64,000 nucleotides of DNA from Paenalcaligenes hominis (GTDB lineage Bacteria; Pseudomonadota; Gammaproteobacteria; Burkholderiales; Burkholderiaceae_B). The stretch is taken from the NCBI RefSeq assembly GCF_011927625.1, contig NZ_JAATIZ010000001.1, positions 62,001 through 126,000 of the forward strand, in the 5' to 3' direction. The position numbers and the translations under genes are program-made. Position 1 is the first letter of the stretch; each line of letters starts with the position of its first letter. The notes under the pieces were generated by a model that was not told the DNA's origin, did no database searches, and was given only the letters and a program-made list of their open reading frames with translations. This document shows positions 1 to 10,265 of this stretch, in pieces.

Positions 1-1790
1 TGAAACGCAAGATGCTTTTGGCGATGGCTGTGGATTTGCGTATTGTGTTGGTACGGCTAGCGTCTCGATTGCAAACGTTGCGTTGGTTTGTATTTAGCAA
101 AACGCCGTGCCCCTATGATTACGCCAAAGAAACGATGGAGCTGTACACGCCATTAGCAAATCGCCTTGGAATTTGGCAGCTTAAATGGGAAATGGAAGAT
201 CTAGCTTTTCGGTTCATGCAGCCCGATACCTACAAAGCCATTGCTAAACAACTCGAAGAAAAACGCGCAGAACGTGAGCAGTTCATTGAACATATTGTGC
301 AGACTCTGACTCAGTCCCTGCTCGAGATGGGGGTGCGAGCTGAGGTCAATGGACGGCCCAAGCACATCTATAGCATCTATAACAAAATGCGTAATAAAAA
401 TTTACGCTTTGATCAGCTCTACGACATTCGTGCATTACGCGTTATTGTGGATGACGAGCGCAGCTGCTATAGCACGCTAGCGCTAATCCATGCGATGTGG
501 ACACCCATAGCCAACGAGTTCGATGACTATATTTCTCGTCCCAAACCTAATGGCTACCGTTCGCTGCATACTGTGGTGGCAGACGAGGCAGGCCGTACAT
601 TTGAAATACAAATTCGTACGGCGGAAATGCATCATTTTGCCGAGTTTGGTATGGCGGCACACTGGCACTATAAAGAAGCCGGTGCTAAAGGAGGACAGGT
701 ATCAGCCTCTGCTGAAGAACAAAAAATTGCCTGGATGCGCCAACTTTTAGCTTGGGATCACACCACCGATAACGCGGGTTCAGCCGCGGTAGAGTCTACC
801 CCCGAGCATATTTATGTTCTTACTCCTCAAGCCCGCGTCATTGAGCTGCCCTATGGGGCTACCCCAGTGGATTTTGCGTATTACTTACACACGGATTTAG
901 GCCATCGGTGTCGGGGTGCTAAAGTCGATGGGCACATGGTGCCATTGCTCACTAAATTAAAAACCGGGCAAACGGTAGAAATTATCAGTACCAAGTCGGG
1001 CGGGCCATCTAGAGACTGGCTAAACCCGCAACTTGGCTTTTTAGCCAGCCCACGTTCCCGCGCTAAAGTGCGCGCTTGGTTTAATGCGGTGGAACTTCAG
1101 CAACGCATCAGTCAAGGCCAAGCTTTAGTTGAAAAAGAATTACAGCGCTTAGGTAAAACAGCCGTTAACTTAGAGCAGCTTGCACAGAAATTAAATTTTG
1201 CGCGGGCCGACGATTTATATATTGCGGTCGCTAAAGATGAATTTAGCTTACGTCATATAGAAAATGCGTTTAAAGCTCCTAGCGAGAGCGCTGACGCACC
1301 GGTTACGACTAAAATTTTTGATGCCAATGCAGCCAGCGTAACGCGTACTGGTCGAAGCGGGGTGTTAGTGGTCGGGGTCGATTCCCTGATGACACAACTA
1401 GCGCGTTGCTGTCGGCCTGCTCCACCTGATAGCATTAGCGGGTATATTACCAAGGGTCGAGGGGTGTCCATTCACCGCAGTGATTGCAAATCCTTTCTAG
1501 GCCTTGTGTCCACTCAGCCCGAGCGCGCTATTGAGGTGGACTGGGGCAATACGGGCGATGCGTTATATCCTATTGATTTATTGGTTAGCGCCTCCGAGCG
1601 GCCCAATTTATTACGCGATATCTCCGAAGTTTTTGCCCGATTGCGTGTTAATGTCGTAGGGGTGAATAGCCAAAGCCGACAGTCTTTGACTCAGCTTCTG
1701 TTTACTATTGAAGTCAAAGACGGCGAGCAAATACAGCGCACCATCAGTGCATTACAAGATATTCCTGGTGTGCGGGCTTTACGCCAATAA
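1..1790 (+). CDS. relA: GTP pyrophosphokinase RelA, 3' part (5' end outside window)
   Basis: Makes (p)ppGpp from ATP and GTP/GDP in the stringent response. The frame is open to the left edge, so the N-terminal pseudo-hydrolase (HD) domain is mostly missing; the first residues seen are its tail (RKMLLAMAVDLRIVLVRLA-like). Counting from the in-frame Met at base 12, the synthetase domain spans about 85-215 with GRPKHIYSIYNKM near 113, EFDDYI near 168 and GYRSLHT near 180. A TGS domain lies at about 265-326, a Cys-rich ZFD/RIS stretch (ARCCRP) near 464, and an ACT domain at about 515-592. The acidic EFDD (ExDD motif) is the signature of monofunctional RelA; bifunctional SpoT/Rel enzymes have RxKD there. 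It runs co-directionally into trpB after a 116-bp gap. Confidence 0.93.
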   Translation, partial: KRKMLLAMAVDLRIVLVRLASRLQTLRWFVFSKTPCPYDYAKETMELYTPLANRLGIWQLKWEMEDLAFRFMQPDTYKAIAKQLEEKRAEREQFIEHIVQTLTQSLLEMGVRAEVNGRPKHIYSIYNKMRNKNLRFDQLYDIRALRVIVDDERSCYSTLALIHAMWTPIANEFDDYISRPKPNGYRSLHTVVADEAGRTFEIQIRTAEMHHFAEFGMAAHWHYKEAGAKGGQVSASAEEQKIAWMRQLLAWDHTTDNAGSAAVESTPEHIYVLTPQARVIELPYGATPVDFAYYLHTDLGHRCRGAKVDGHMVPLLTKLKTGQTVEIISTKSGGPSRDWLNPQLGFLASPRSRAKVRAWFNAVELQQRISQGQALVEKELQRLGKTAVNLEQLAQKLNFARADDLYIAVAKDEFSLRHIENAFKAPSESADAPVTTKIFDANAASVTRTGRSGVLVVGVDSLMTQLARCCRPAPPDSISGYITKGRGVSIHRSDCKSFLGLVSTQPERAIEVDWGNTGDALYPIDLLVSASERPNLLRDISEVFARLRVNVVGVNSQSRQSLTQLLFTIEVKDGEQIQRTISALQDIPGVRALRQ

Positions 1791-1823
1791 TACTTGGTTA
1801 GACATTAATGGCAGTGGTGGTTC

Positions 1824-1854
1824 TTGATCTATCTTGGCGTTAAACTGATAAAAT
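1824..1854 (+). promoter_or_regulatory. possible promoter upstream of trpB
   Basis: TTGATC at 1824-1829 and TAAAAT at 1849-1854 are separated by 19 bp, which is longer than ideal. The position, about 50 bp before the trpB start, is plausible, and no terminator is visible after relA, so read-through is equally possible. Weak call from sequence match only. Confidence 0.22.
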
Positions 1855-1906
1855 TATGACGTTGTGCATGATCATCTTGAATTTTTAAAACACAGAGAGT
1901 ATTACT

Positions 1907-3106
1907 TTGACTACTTATAGTTATCCCGATCAGAAAGGACACTTTGGTCCTTTCGGTGGGTCTTTTGTCGCAGAGACGTTAGTACATGCTCTAACTGAGC
2001 TGCGCGAGGCCTACGATACGTATCGTAATGATCCCGAGTTTCTTCGAGAGTTTCATTACGAACTAAAGCATTTTGTAGGGCGCCCATCGCCTATCTATCA
2101 TGCTAAACGATGGTCGGAGCAACTGGGTGGTGCACAAATTTGGTTTAAGCGCGAAGACTTAAATCACACGGGCGCGCATAAAGTAAATAACTGTATTGGC
2201 CAAATTCTTTTGGCTAAGCGCATGGGGAAAACTCGCATTATTGCGGAAACAGGTGCTGGCCAACATGGGGTGGCCACAGCAACCGTAGCAGCGCGCTATG
2301 GTCTCGAGTGCATTGTTTACATGGGCAGCGAGGATGTCAAACGTCAGGCATCGAATGTCTATCGTATGAAATTATTAGGGGCCACCGTTGTTGCCGTGGA
2401 TTCAGGCTCCCGTACTTTAAAAGACGCGTTAAACGAAGCCATGCGCGATTGGGTGACTAACGTAGAAAACACCTTTTATATTATTGGAACGGTGGCTGGG
2501 CCGCATCCGTATCCTGCCATGGTACGCGACTTTCAGTCTGTCATTGGTACCGAATGTCTAGAGCAAATGCCCGAGGAAACAGGTCGACAGCCCGACTATA
2601 TTTTGGCTGCGGTAGGGGGCGGGTCGAATGCCATGGGTATTTTTTATCCCTATCTGGATCATCCAAACGTTAAATTAGTAGGTGTAGAGGCCGGTGGCGA
2701 GGGCTTGACGTCCTTAAAGCATTCAGCTTCCCTGAATGCAGGGCGCATAGGTGTGTTGCATGGCAACCGAACCTACGTGTTACAGGATGAGTTTGGTCAA
2801 GTTCAGGCCACACATTCTATTTCTGCAGGTTTAGATTACCCAGGGGTTGGTCCTGAACATGCCTGGTTAAAAGACTCAAATCGTGCGCATTACGAGGTCA
2901 TCACAGATGACGAGGCCTTGCAAGCCTTCCATAATTGCTGTCGCATCGAAGGCATTATGCCAGCCTTAGAGTCCTCTCATGCTATAGCCCAGGCAGCAAA
3001 AATGGCGCCAGGCTTAGATAAAGACAAAATTATTCTAGTTAGCTTGTCCGGACGCGGTGATAAAGATATGCATACGGTGGCTGAACACAGTGGTATTAGC
3101 CTTTAA
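1907..3106 (+). CDS. trpB: tryptophan synthase beta subunit
   Basis: Condenses indole with L-serine to tryptophan; PLP enzyme working in an alpha2beta2 complex with TrpA. 399 aa, full length for the family. The PLP lysine sits in HTGAHKVNN (about residue 91) and the phosphate-binding glycine loop is GGGSNAMG (about 238). The start is a TTG at 1907, preceded by a GAGAG element at about 1894; no better ATG lies upstream in frame, and the N-terminus ([17 protein letters not shown]) matches the family start. trpA follows after 20 bp and accD after that, the common betaproteobacterial trpB-trpA-accD order. trpF is not seen upstream; relA is there instead. Confidence 0.97.
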   Translation: MTTYSYPDQKGHFGPFGGSFVAETLVHALTELREAYDTYRNDPEFLREFHYELKHFVGRPSPIYHAKRWSEQLGGAQIWFKREDLNHTGAHKVNNCIGQILLAKRMGKTRIIAETGAGQHGVATATVAARYGLECIVYMGSEDVKRQASNVYRMKLLGATVVAVDSGSRTLKDALNEAMRDWVTNVENTFYIIGTVAGPHPYPAMVRDFQSVIGTECLEQMPEETGRQPDYILAAVGGGSNAMGIFYPYLDHPNVKLVGVEAGGEGLTSLKHSASLNAGRIGVLHGNRTYVLQDEFGQVQATHSISAGLDYPGVGPEHAWLKDSNRAHYEVITDDEALQAFHNCCRIEGIMPALESSHAIAQAAKMAPGLDKDKIILVSLSGRGDKDMHTVAEHSGISL

Positions 3107-3126
3107 TTTTTTATGACTTTTATTTT

Positions 3127-3948
3127 ATGTCTACTACATCCAATCCACGATTAAAGGCAACGTTTGAACGTCTTAACGGACGCGCCGCGCTTATCCCTTA
3201 TATTACAACGGGTGATCCCTCCGTAACGGTCACTGTACCCCTTATGCATGCGCTAGTTAAGGCTGGCGCCGATGTGATTGAGTTAGGGGTGCCTTTTTCT
3301 GATCCAATGGCCGATGGCCCTGTTATTCAGCGTGCGGCAGAACGAGCTGTGGCCCGAGGCGTATCACTAAGCAAGGTGCTCGAGTTCGTTGCCACTTTCA
3401 GGGAAACCGATCAGCAAACACCCGTGGTGTTAATGGGCTACGCTAATCCGATCGAGGCGATGGGACAACATGCTTTTGCGGCAGCAGCAGGGGCAGCAGG
3501 GGTAGACGGTGTGTTAACCGTCGACTATCCCCCCGAGGAGAGCGAGGATTACGTTCGCTATCTAACCGAACATCACATTGATCCTATTTTTCTCTTAGCT
3601 CCCACTTCTACCGAAGCGCGTATGCAATGTATTGCTGACATTGCACGCGGTTATGTTTATTATGTGTCCTTAAAAGGAGTAACGGGTTCTGCTGCCCTAG
3701 ATGTAGAAAACGTTGCTCAGCAAATTAAACGCATCCGCGAATATGTCACCATTCCTGTCGGTGTGGGCTTTGGTATTCGTGATGCTCACAGCGCCCAAAA
3801 AGTGGCAGAGGTGGCTGATGCAGTAGTAATCGGCAGCAAGTTAATTGAAACCCTAGAGCAGTCTTATGCTGAACATGGGGATGACCAGCGTGCTATTGAT
3901 GCTGCTGCACAGTGGCTCCAAACCGTAAGCCAAGCCCTGTCTGCTTAG
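3127..3948 (+). CDS. trpA: tryptophan synthase alpha subunit
   Basis: Cleaves indole-3-glycerol phosphate to indole, which is channelled to TrpB. 273 aa TIM barrel, standard length. The catalytic Glu is in [12 protein letters not shown] (about residue 48) and the catalytic Asp in [10 protein letters not shown] (about 60). GVGFGIRD near residue 215 is the phosphate-binding loop. ATG start 20 bp after the trpB stop, with a poor ribosome site, consistent with coupling to trpB translation. Confidence 0.97.
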   Translation: MSTTSNPRLKATFERLNGRAALIPYITTGDPSVTVTVPLMHALVKAGADVIELGVPFSDPMADGPVIQRAAERAVARGVSLSKVLEFVATFRETDQQTPVVLMGYANPIEAMGQHAFAAAAGAAGVDGVLTVDYPPEESEDYVRYLTEHHIDPIFLLAPTSTEARMQCIADIARGYVYYVSLKGVTGSAALDVENVAQQIKRIREYVTIPVGVGFGIRDAHSAQKVAEVADAVVIGSKLIETLEQSYAEHGDDQRAIDAAAQWLQTVSQALSA

Positions 3949-4003
3949 ATTTTTGTTTTGATAACCTTTTTTAGCTGGGTCGTTCATGTACTCAGCTAGT
4001 AGT

Positions 4004-4027
4004 GGTTTTAGGGCGTGCCCTAAAACC
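4004..4027. repeat. perfect inverted repeat in the trpA-accD gap
   Basis: An 11-bp arm (4004-4014, GGTTTTAGGGC) is followed after 2 bp by its exact complement (4017-4027). As RNA it folds into about 10 bp with a CGTG tetraloop. It ends 19 nt before the accD ATG, just upstream of the AGGA ribosome site at 4035-4038. No T-run follows, so it does not look like a terminator. It could be a leader hairpin or a protein-binding palindrome; the sequence does not decide. Confidence 0.7.
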
Positions 4028-4046
4028 CCTTCAACAGGATTACCCA

Positions 4047-4922
4047 ATGAGCTGGATCCAGAAATTATTACCCCCTCGAATTAATCGAGATCATGGCAGT
4101 AGCAAGCGTGTTCCTGAAGGACTTTGGGTAAAGTGCCCTTCGTGTGAATCGGTGCTCTACAAGGAAGATTTGCAAGCTACCCTAAATGTATGCCCTAAAT
4201 GCAATCACCATTTACGTTTAAATGCACGAGGCCGCATTGAGGCATTACTCGATGCCGATAACCGTGTGGAAATTGGTCAGAGCATTCGACCAATGGATCC
4301 ACTGAAATTCCGCGATACAAAAAAGTATCCTGATCGCGTCACTCAAGCCACTCGTGCGACAGGCGAATCGGATGCCATGGTGGTGATGGCTGGAACCATA
4401 TTATCGATGCCTGCTGTGGTGGCATGCTTTGAGTTCGAGTTCATGGGCGGTTCCATGGGGTCAGTTGTGGGCGAACGCTTTGTGCGTGGGGTCCAAGAAG
4501 CCATCCGTACGCGTTCTGCTTTTGTTTGTGTTGCGGCATCCGGTGGCGCCCGCATGCAGGAAAGTCTGTTTTCTTTAATGCAAATGGCAAAGACAAACGC
4601 TATGTTAGTGCAGCTTTCCGAGGCTGGCTTGCCCTTTATTAGTGTGCTTACTGATCCAACCATGGGGGGCGTTTCTGCCAGTTTTGCGTTTATGGGCGAT
4701 GTGGTCATTGCGGAGCCCAATGCATTAATTGGTTTTGCTGGCCCTCGTGTTATCGAGCAAACCGTACGCGAAAAACTACCCGAAGGCTTTCAACGAGCCG
4801 AGTTTCTGCTCGAAAAAGGCGCCATTGATATGGTGATAGATCGCCGTGAAATGCGTCAAGAGCTCGCTGCTTTGATGGCACTCATGATGCGTCAACCTGC
4901 CGAGGCCGTTCAGCCGCGCTAA
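4047..4922 (+). CDS. accD: acetyl-CoA carboxylase carboxyltransferase subunit beta
   Basis: Beta half of the carboxyltransferase that moves CO2 from biotin-BCCP to acetyl-CoA, the committed step of fatty-acid synthesis. The ATG at 4047 is chosen over an upstream GTG at 4002 because the protein then begins [10 protein letters not shown], the family start, and an AGGA site sits 9 nt before it. 291 aa. A zinc ribbon is visible as CPSC (about residue 30) and CPKC (about 49), followed by the crotonase-fold CT domain with [10 protein letters not shown] and the GGARMQES loop. Last gene of the trpBA-accD block; folC, often next in relatives, is absent. Confidence 0.96.
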   Translation: MSWIQKLLPPRINRDHGSSKRVPEGLWVKCPSCESVLYKEDLQATLNVCPKCNHHLRLNARGRIEALLDADNRVEIGQSIRPMDPLKFRDTKKYPDRVTQATRATGESDAMVVMAGTILSMPAVVACFEFEFMGGSMGSVVGERFVRGVQEAIRTRSAFVCVAASGGARMQESLFSLMQMAKTNAMLVQLSEAGLPFISVLTDPTMGGVSASFAFMGDVVIAEPNALIGFAGPRVIEQTVREKLPEGFQRAEFLLEKGAIDMVIDRREMRQELAALMALMMRQPAEAVQPR

Positions 4923-4936
4923 CTCAATCAGGCCAT

Positions 4937-4967
4937 AAAAAAAGCCGGGATCTCATCCCGGCTTTTT
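4937..4967. terminator. bidirectional intrinsic terminator, accD / rne
   Basis: Stem AAGCCGGGAT / ATCCCGGCTT around a short CTC loop, flanked by A-run on the left and T-run on the right. It serves accD on + and rne on -, whose ends converge here. Confidence 0.92.
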
Positions 4968-4981
4968 TGTGCCTAACGCAT

Positions 4982-7900
4982 TTAGTCTTTTTTGTCGGTT
5001 TCGACTTGCTCAAGCGCTACGTTGGCTACAGGGGCAGCAGGACGTCGAGGACGACCTAGACGTACGGCTGGTTCTGTAACGTCAACCACCGCATCGGCTC
5101 GAGTTTGAACAAGCTCAAGGCCGACCGCATCAAGCTCAGCTTGTAATTCCGCTGGGTCAAAACGGGGCGTGTCAGGTGACGATTGGCTGGCTGACGCGAC
5201 AACAGGCGCTTCTGTTTCCTGTGGAGAGGCGATAGGAGCGACTTCAACAGGCTCCTGAGCGGCTGTTGTGTCCTCAGTAGTTGTTACGTCCTCAGTAGTT
5301 ACTACGTCCTCAGCAGGCGTTGCGGTGTCGATTGAGGTGACATCCGCTACAGAAGAGCTAGAAACGGTTTCCGTTACGTGGGGTGCTTCGGTGGGTTCAG
5401 CGGTAACTTGAACAGGACTGCTTCCTGTTTCTACCATCACTAACGGTTCGTCAGCTACCGGCTCGGCCCAACGGGAACGCGGGTTGCGCCCAAGCGGTTG
5501 AACGGGTGTTTCTGGCTCGGGCGTAGTGCGACTTTGCGTTTGAACTAACTCTAATCCTGCATCGGCGAGCTCGTCACTCAATGCATCGATTTTTTGAGCA
5601 GGTGCAGTGATACTGTCAATCGCACTTGCTGCTGGGCTCGGTTCAGTATCATCAGTGGCAGCCGTGCTATCTGAGCTAGCATCAGCGATGGGCTTGGTAG
5701 GCGCAGTCGGAGTGGCGTCCATAGCAGAGGCTGTATCCTCGACCAGAGCGGCTGCTTGTTGCACTACTGGGGCAGTGGGCACCTCGGGACTAGATGATTG
5801 CTCTTCTTCTAGCACAGATGCATCAAAACGTGGGGTTTCATGAGCCACAAATTGAGACGCATTTTCCTCTGTGCTTTCAGTAGACTCGACTTCTACGTTG
5901 GTTTCTTCGCTTGGACGGCGACTGCGACGGCTGCGACGACGACGATTACGGCGACGCTCTGTAGGCTGATCGTCATCGTGTTCAGAAGCGGTCTGCTCTG
6001 TTGCGGTGTCTTCTGCTTGGGCGGCTTCATCTTGAGGCTCGTCGTGCATCACAGGAGGTTTAGATGCTGGAGCAGGGGCCTTAGCTTGCTCGTTGCTTTC
6101 GTCCACCACAGCAACCTGTTGTACATTTTGCTCGTCAGTAGCGACCTGTTCGCGGCGACGATTGCGTGGGCTACGGCGACGGCGACGATTGTTACTGTCG
6201 CCTTGTGTGGGTTGTGTTGACGGCTCAACCTCGGGGCTGCTGTCCGGCGTTATTGCACTATCGGGTGCGGGCTTGGCAGCGCGTCGATTGCGTGCAGGGC
6301 GTCCTGACTCGACAACGGCTTTAGGGTCGGTTGGGTCAGGGCGACGTTCGCTTTTGTTGCGGTTTTGACGCTGGCGCTCGTTAGGACGACGCTCGTTTTT
6401 AGTTTGGCGTTGACGTTTTGGCTGATCTGACTTTGGTTTTACTGCGGTTTCTTCAGTGGGGGTGGGGCTAGCAAATAAGGTTTTAATCCAGGCGCTTAAG
6501 CGCGTAAACAGATTGGGGTCATTGCTTTTTTCAACCGCCGCCATAGGCGCAGGCTGCGCAGGCGTCACCCCTTTGACCAACGCGACAGGGCGTGGTTTGA
6601 TTTCATGGGTGCGGTGCGGAGTCAAAGTGCTTTCTTCCTCGACTTTGACCTGCTGGTAACTCGACCGTAGCTCCTCTAAGCGTGGGTCGTCATGGCGTAA
6701 ACGCTCAATAATATGATGCGGTGTCTCTAGGGATTTATTAGGAATAAGGGTGAGACTGACGTTTAAGCGGGACTCGATCTTAGCCACATCGCTGCGTTTT
6801 TCGTTGAGCAAATACGTTGCCACATCCACCGGCAATTGGGCATGAATCGCCGCTGTGCCTTCTTTCATGGCTTCTTCTTGGAGCAAACGTAATACATGCA
6901 GTGCGCTAGATTCGGCATCACGGATAACCCCAGTACCAGTACAACGCGGGCAAGTAATATGTGAACCTTCATTCAACGCTGGACGTAGACGTTGACGTGA
7001 GAGCTCCATAAGGCCAAACCGTGAAATTTTGCCCATTTGTACACGAGCGCGGTCAAGGTGAAGCGCATCACGCAAACGTTGTTCCACGGCACGTTGATTT
7101 TTATTGTCTTCCATGTCGATAAAATCGATCACGATAAGACCGCCTAAGTCTCGTAGGCGTAATTGACGGGCGACCTCATCCGCGGCTTCGAGGTTAGTGC
7201 GCAGCGCAGTTTCTTCGATATCAGAGCCACGTGTGGAGCGAGCAGAGTTCACATCAATGGCGACCAAGGCTTCGGTATGGTCAATGACCACTGCGCCGCC
7301 TGACGGTAGCTGTACCGTACGTGAGTACGCCGTTTCAATTTGGTTTTCAATTTGAAAACGCGAAAACAAAGGGATGTCATCGCGGTACATCTTGACGCGG
7401 CTGACGTTGTCCGGCATGACCAAGCTCATAAAAGCGGTGGCTTGCTCGTGGATGTCGTCCGTATCAATAAGGATTTCGCCGATATCGAGTGAAAAGTAAT
7501 CACGAATAGCACGAATGACGAGGCTGGATTCGAGATAAATGAGAACAGGTGCTGGGTTTTCTTTGGCGGCGCCATCAATGGCTGACCAAAGCTGCAGCAG
7601 GTAGTTTAGATCCCATTGTAGCTCTTCGACACTACGGCCAATACCAGCAGTGCGAGCGATGATGCTCATACCGTGGGGCACTTCGAGTTGGTCCATGGCC
7701 TCGCGTAGCTCTTGACGCTCTTCGCCTTCGACGCGACGCGATACACCGCCGCCGCGAGGATTGTTAGGCATGAGCACCAAATAACGACCCGCTAGCGAGA
7801 TAAAGGTGGTTAAGGCAGCGCCTTTATTGCCACGCTCTTCTTTTTCGACTTGGATGATGAGCTCTTGACCCTCAACCAATGCATCTTGAATGCGTGCATT

Positions 7901-8155
7901 GCGTACATCAACACCTTCTTTGAAGTAGGTGCGTGCGACTTCTTTAAAGGGCAAAAAGCCATGACGGTCTTCGCCATAGCTTACAAAACATGCTTCAAGT
8001 CCGGGTTCAACGCGAGTGATAACACCTTTATAAATGTTTCCTTTGCGTTGTTCCCGACCAGCCGATTCGATGTCGAGGTCAATCAGTTTTTGACCGTCAA
8101 CAATAGCAACACGTAGTTCTTCTTGGTGTGTTGCATTAAATAACATGCGTTTCAT
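4982..8155 (-). CDS. rne: ribonuclease E
   Basis: Essential endoribonuclease for mRNA decay and rRNA/tRNA maturation; scaffold of the degradosome at the membrane. 1057 aa. The N-terminal half holds the S1 domain (about 35-120), the 5' sensor and DNase I-like core with catalytic Asp in VAIDVNSA (about 301) and VIDFIDM (about 344), and the Zn-link CPRC (about 402). From about residue 540 on the chain is low-complexity: Arg-rich RNA-binding stretches ([10 protein letters not shown] near 740) among acidic, Pro/Thr/Val-rich spacers. The extreme C-terminus repeats a LELVQT...LGR...VET unit twice. ATG preceded by GGAGAA on the minus strand. The neighbour rluC is divergent, as in other proteobacteria. 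The structured 5' leader suggests autoregulation. Confidence 0.96.
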   Translation of the reverse strand: MKRMLFNATHQEELRVAIVDGQKLIDLDIESAGREQRKGNIYKGVITRVEPGLEACFVSYGEDRHGFLPFKEVARTYFKEGVDVRNARIQDALVEGQELIIQVEKEERGNKGAALTTFISLAGRYLVLMPNNPRGGGVSRRVEGEERQELREAMDQLEVPHGMSIIARTAGIGRSVEELQWDLNYLLQLWSAIDGAAKENPAPVLIYLESSLVIRAIRDYFSLDIGEILIDTDDIHEQATAFMSLVMPDNVSRVKMYRDDIPLFSRFQIENQIETAYSRTVQLPSGGAVVIDHTEALVAIDVNSARSTRGSDIEETALRTNLEAADEVARQLRLRDLGGLIVIDFIDMEDNKNQRAVEQRLRDALHLDRARVQMGKISRFGLMELSRQRLRPALNEGSHITCPRCTGTGVIRDAESSALHVLRLLQEEAMKEGTAAIHAQLPVDVATYLLNEKRSDVAKIESRLNVSLTLIPNKSLETPHHIIERLRHDDPRLEELRSSYQQVKVEEESTLTPHRTHEIKPRPVALVKGVTPAQPAPMAAVEKSNDPNLFTRLSAWIKTLFASPTPTEETAVKPKSDQPKRQRQTKNERRPNERQRQNRNKSERRPDPTDPKAVVESGRPARNRRAAKPAPDSAITPDSSPEVEPSTQPTQGDSNNRRRRRSPRNRRREQVATDEQNVQQVAVVDESNEQAKAPAPASKPPVMHDEPQDEAAQAEDTATEQTASEHDDDQPTERRRNRRRRSRRSRRPSEETNVEVESTESTEENASQFVAHETPRFDASVLEEEQSSSPEVPTAPVVQQAAALVEDTASAMDATPTAPTKPIADASSDSTAATDDTEPSPAASAIDSITAPAQKIDALSDELADAGLELVQTQSRTTPEPETPVQPLGRNPRSRWAEPVADEPLVMVETGSSPVQVTAEPTEAPHVTETVSSSSVADVTSIDTATPAEDVVTTEDVTTTEDTTAAQEPVEVAPIASPQETEAPVVASASQSSPDTPRFDPAELQAELDAVGLELVQTRADAVVDVTEPAVRLGRPRRPAAPVANVALEQVETDKKD

Positions 8156-8178
8156 GAGTGTTATTCTCCGTAGTCATG

Positions 8179-8199
8179 GCGCGCAGACAATCGGCGCGC
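8179..8199 (-). promoter_or_regulatory. proximal hairpin in the rne leader
   Basis: GCGCGC arms at 8179-8184 and 8194-8199 around a 9-nt loop, ending about 24 nt before the rne start codon. All-GC stem, so stable. Close enough to the ribosome site to affect initiation, though that role is inference. Confidence 0.45.
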
Positions 8200-8369
8200 G
8201 ACCGCGGGTCACTCGGTGTGGGGCACTACATCACTGCGAAAGCGGGGGCAATTACATGTTGCCCACACTTAGTCGAATGGGCACAGCGCGTTTCACAGGG
8301 CGCAGTTCTATCAGCAGGGGGGTCATATTCACAATAGTGTTAGACAATATCAATAAATTGCTGGAACCA

Positions 8370-8394
8370 CCGTTGTATGGGGTACATACAACGG
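8370..8394 (-). promoter_or_regulatory. distal hairpin in the rne leader
   Basis: Perfect 10-bp arms CCGTTGTATG (8370-8379) and CATACAACGG (8385-8394) with a 5-nt loop, about 215 nt upstream of the rne ATG and with no T-run. In Escherichia coli the rne 5' UTR contains hairpins sensed by RNase E itself; a similar role here is inference from position. Confidence 0.5.
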
Positions 8395-8637
8395 GTGCTA
8401 AATTCTTTTTACAGCGACAACTTTGCAGAATGAGGAGTGCCGCACGCGGTAATCAACACTATAAGTGTGCGCGGGACAAGTTAACCGCGTTTATACAGAG
8501 GTGTTGCTCCGACGACCTTATGACCCGAAAACTGTGCACAATACGTATTACAATAAATACTTTTACGGCTAGCGGAGACGCACCCTTGCATCTCTACGTC
8601 TAGCGGTGTCACAGTTCCCATAGGCTGAAGCGATTAT

Positions 8638-9606
8638 ATGCCTCTTTTGAGTATGAGAAAACCATTAGCAGTGAAAAAGACCATGCCGCAGGTACGGATA
8701 CTAGAAATTAGCCCAGAATGGGCGGGGCAGAGACTCGATAATTTCTTAGTTAGGGAGTGTAAAGGTGTGCCGAAAAGCCACATCTATAAAGCCATTCGTA
8801 GTGGTCAAGTCCGGGTCAATAAAGGACGCGTTAAAAATGAGTACCGTTTACAAGAGGGCGATGTTGTGCGGATACCGCCTATGCGTATGCCCGACCCAGA
8901 GGCCGCGCCACGGGTACCTCCTGCTCAGTTTCCCGTAGTGTTCGAAGACGATTATTTATTGGTCATTAATAAGCCCGAAGGGGTTGCAGTACATGGGGGC
9001 AGTGGAGTGTCGTTTGGCGTGATCGAGCAACTGCGTGCAGCGCGCCCCGAGCAAAAGTTACTCGAACTGGGCCATCGTCTAGATCGCGACACCTCGGGGT
9101 TATTGATCATTGCCAAACGCAGACGTGCTTTGGTTGCGATTCATGATATGTTTAGAGACGGCCAAATAGAAAAATTTTATCAGGCTTTGGTCGAGGGTGA
9201 TTGGGTCAACGATCGTCAGCACATAAAAGCCCCTTTACTGCGCTGGATGACAGCATCAGGCGAACGTCGAGTTCGAGTCGATGCCGAAGGCAGGCCTTCT
9301 CATACTATCGTCAGCTTATTGCAACGCTATGGGCAATACAGTTTGCTCGAGGCCGAGCTAAAAACAGGTCGTACCCATCAGATTCGGGTGCATTTGGCCC
9401 ACGCGGGGTTTCCTATCATAGGAGACGATAAATACGGCTCGGATGCTGTTCGGGCCCAATTTGCTCAGTGGGGCTTTAAACGCATGTTTTTGCATGCAGC
9501 CCGGCTTCGTATGCGTCACCCTGTAACCGACCAATGGCTCGACTTCGAGGCACCGCTGCCCCAAGCATGTACAGAAATTCTTATTACGTTGGAGAAACAC
9601 CGTTGA
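8638..9606 (+). CDS. rluC: 23S rRNA pseudouridine synthase, RluC type
   Basis: RluA-family pseudouridine synthase; RluC modifies U955/U2504/U2580 of 23S rRNA in E. coli. 322 aa. An S4 RNA-binding domain lies at about residues 28-85 (GQRLDNFLVREC...), then the catalytic domain with HRLDRDTSGLL near 145 (catalytic Asp in RDTSG) and GRTHQIRVHLA near 243. ATG at 8638 is used, but in-frame ATGs at 8653 and 8683 are possible and the ribosome site is weak, so the true start is uncertain. Its TGA stop overlaps the TTG start of the next gene, suggesting coupling. The position beside rne supports RluC over RluD. Confidence 0.93.
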   Translation: MPLLSMRKPLAVKKTMPQVRILEISPEWAGQRLDNFLVRECKGVPKSHIYKAIRSGQVRVNKGRVKNEYRLQEGDVVRIPPMRMPDPEAAPRVPPAQFPVVFEDDYLLVINKPEGVAVHGGSGVSFGVIEQLRAARPEQKLLELGHRLDRDTSGLLIIAKRRRALVAIHDMFRDGQIEKFYQALVEGDWVNDRQHIKAPLLRWMTASGERRVRVDAEGRPSHTIVSLLQRYGQYSLLEAELKTGRTHQIRVHLAHAGFPIIGDDKYGSDAVRAQFAQWGFKRMFLHAARLRMRHPVTDQWLDFEAPLPQACTEILITLEKHR

Positions 9607-10262
9607 AACACTACGATGCGGTCATTTTTGATTGGGATGGTACCTTAATGGATTCTACCCATTCCATTATTGAGTCCATTCAGTTGGCCAGTGCCGATCT
9701 AGGCTTGCCTGTACCGCCCGCTATGCAAGCCAGTTGGATTATCGGTTTGTCTCTAGAGAGCGGCTTATACAAAGCCGTTCCCGAGCTCACCGCAGAGCAA
9801 ATGCCGCAATTCCTAGAGCGTTATCGTCATCACTTCTTTCAACGCGATGCCACGATTAAAATGTTTGATGGGGCTGTGCCTCTGCTAGATCAACTGCGTG
9901 AACGCGTAGTGCCTATTAGCGTGGCGACGGGGAAAAGCCGTATCGGGTTAGATCGTGTGTTAAAAGTTGTGGATTTAGCGCATTACTTTACGACGACACG
10001 CTGTGCTGACGAGACACGCGGCAAGCCTGATCCGTTAATGCTACAAGAAATCCTCTGGGAACTAGATCTGCAACCAGAAAACGTGCTGATGGTAGGTGAC
10101 ACGACACACGATACCTACATGGCACACAATGCCGGCATGGATTGCTTGGCCGTTACCTATGGGGCGCACGATATTCCTACTTTAGAAAAATCTGAGCCGA
10201 CTGCAATTGTGAGCTCAGTGCCAGAGATGCATGAATGGATTATGCATCGTCTAAAAGACTAA
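9603..10262 (+). CDS. HAD-IA family phosphatase (phosphoglycolate-phosphatase-like)
   Basis: Haloacid-dehalogenase-fold hydrolase of about 219 aa. Motif I DWDGTLMDS (about residues 8-16), motif II VATGKSR (about 108), motif III with KPDP and motif IV VGDTTHD are all present with catalytic Asp residues intact, plus a helical cap. Substrate cannot be read from sequence; Gph-like phosphoglycolate or a small sugar phosphate is plausible. Start: the TTG at 9603, overlapping the rluC TGA and preceded by GGAGA at 9591-9595, gives a protein beginning MKHYDAVIFDWDGT, the normal HAD start; upstream ATGs would add an unrelated extension inside rluC. Confidence 0.88.
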   Translation: MKHYDAVIFDWDGTLMDSTHSIIESIQLASADLGLPVPPAMQASWIIGLSLESGLYKAVPELTAEQMPQFLERYRHHFFQRDATIKMFDGAVPLLDQLRERVVPISVATGKSRIGLDRVLKVVDLAHYFTTTRCADETRGKPDPLMLQEILWELDLQPENVLMVGDTTHDTYMAHNAGMDCLAVTYGAHDIPTLEKSEPTAIVSSVPEMHEWIMHRLKD

Positions 10263-10265
10263 CCG

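Larger units (their letters stand above)
8156..8637. other. 482-bp divergent gap between rne and rluC
   Basis: No convincing gene: open frames here lack ribosome sites and recognisable residues. On the minus strand this is the rne leader, with two hairpins (listed separately). I looked for paired -35/-10 elements on both strands and found only weak matches, for example a minus-strand TATAGT at 8458-8463 without a good -35, so no promoter is called. Confidence 0.6.

Noticed and set aside
1-1790. SpoT or bifunctional Rel as an alternative for the first gene
   Set aside because: EFDD (ExDD) in the synthetase domain marks monofunctional RelA; SpoT/Rel have RxKD there.
5600-6370. Several open frames antisense to the RNase E C-terminal region
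   Set aside because: They mirror the repetitive, Arg/Ala-rich rne codons and have low-complexity products.
8145-8603. 152-codon + strand open frame in the rne-rluC gap
   Set aside because: No ribosome site, no recognisable residues, begins antisense to the rne start and crosses the leader hairpins; better explained as non-coding.
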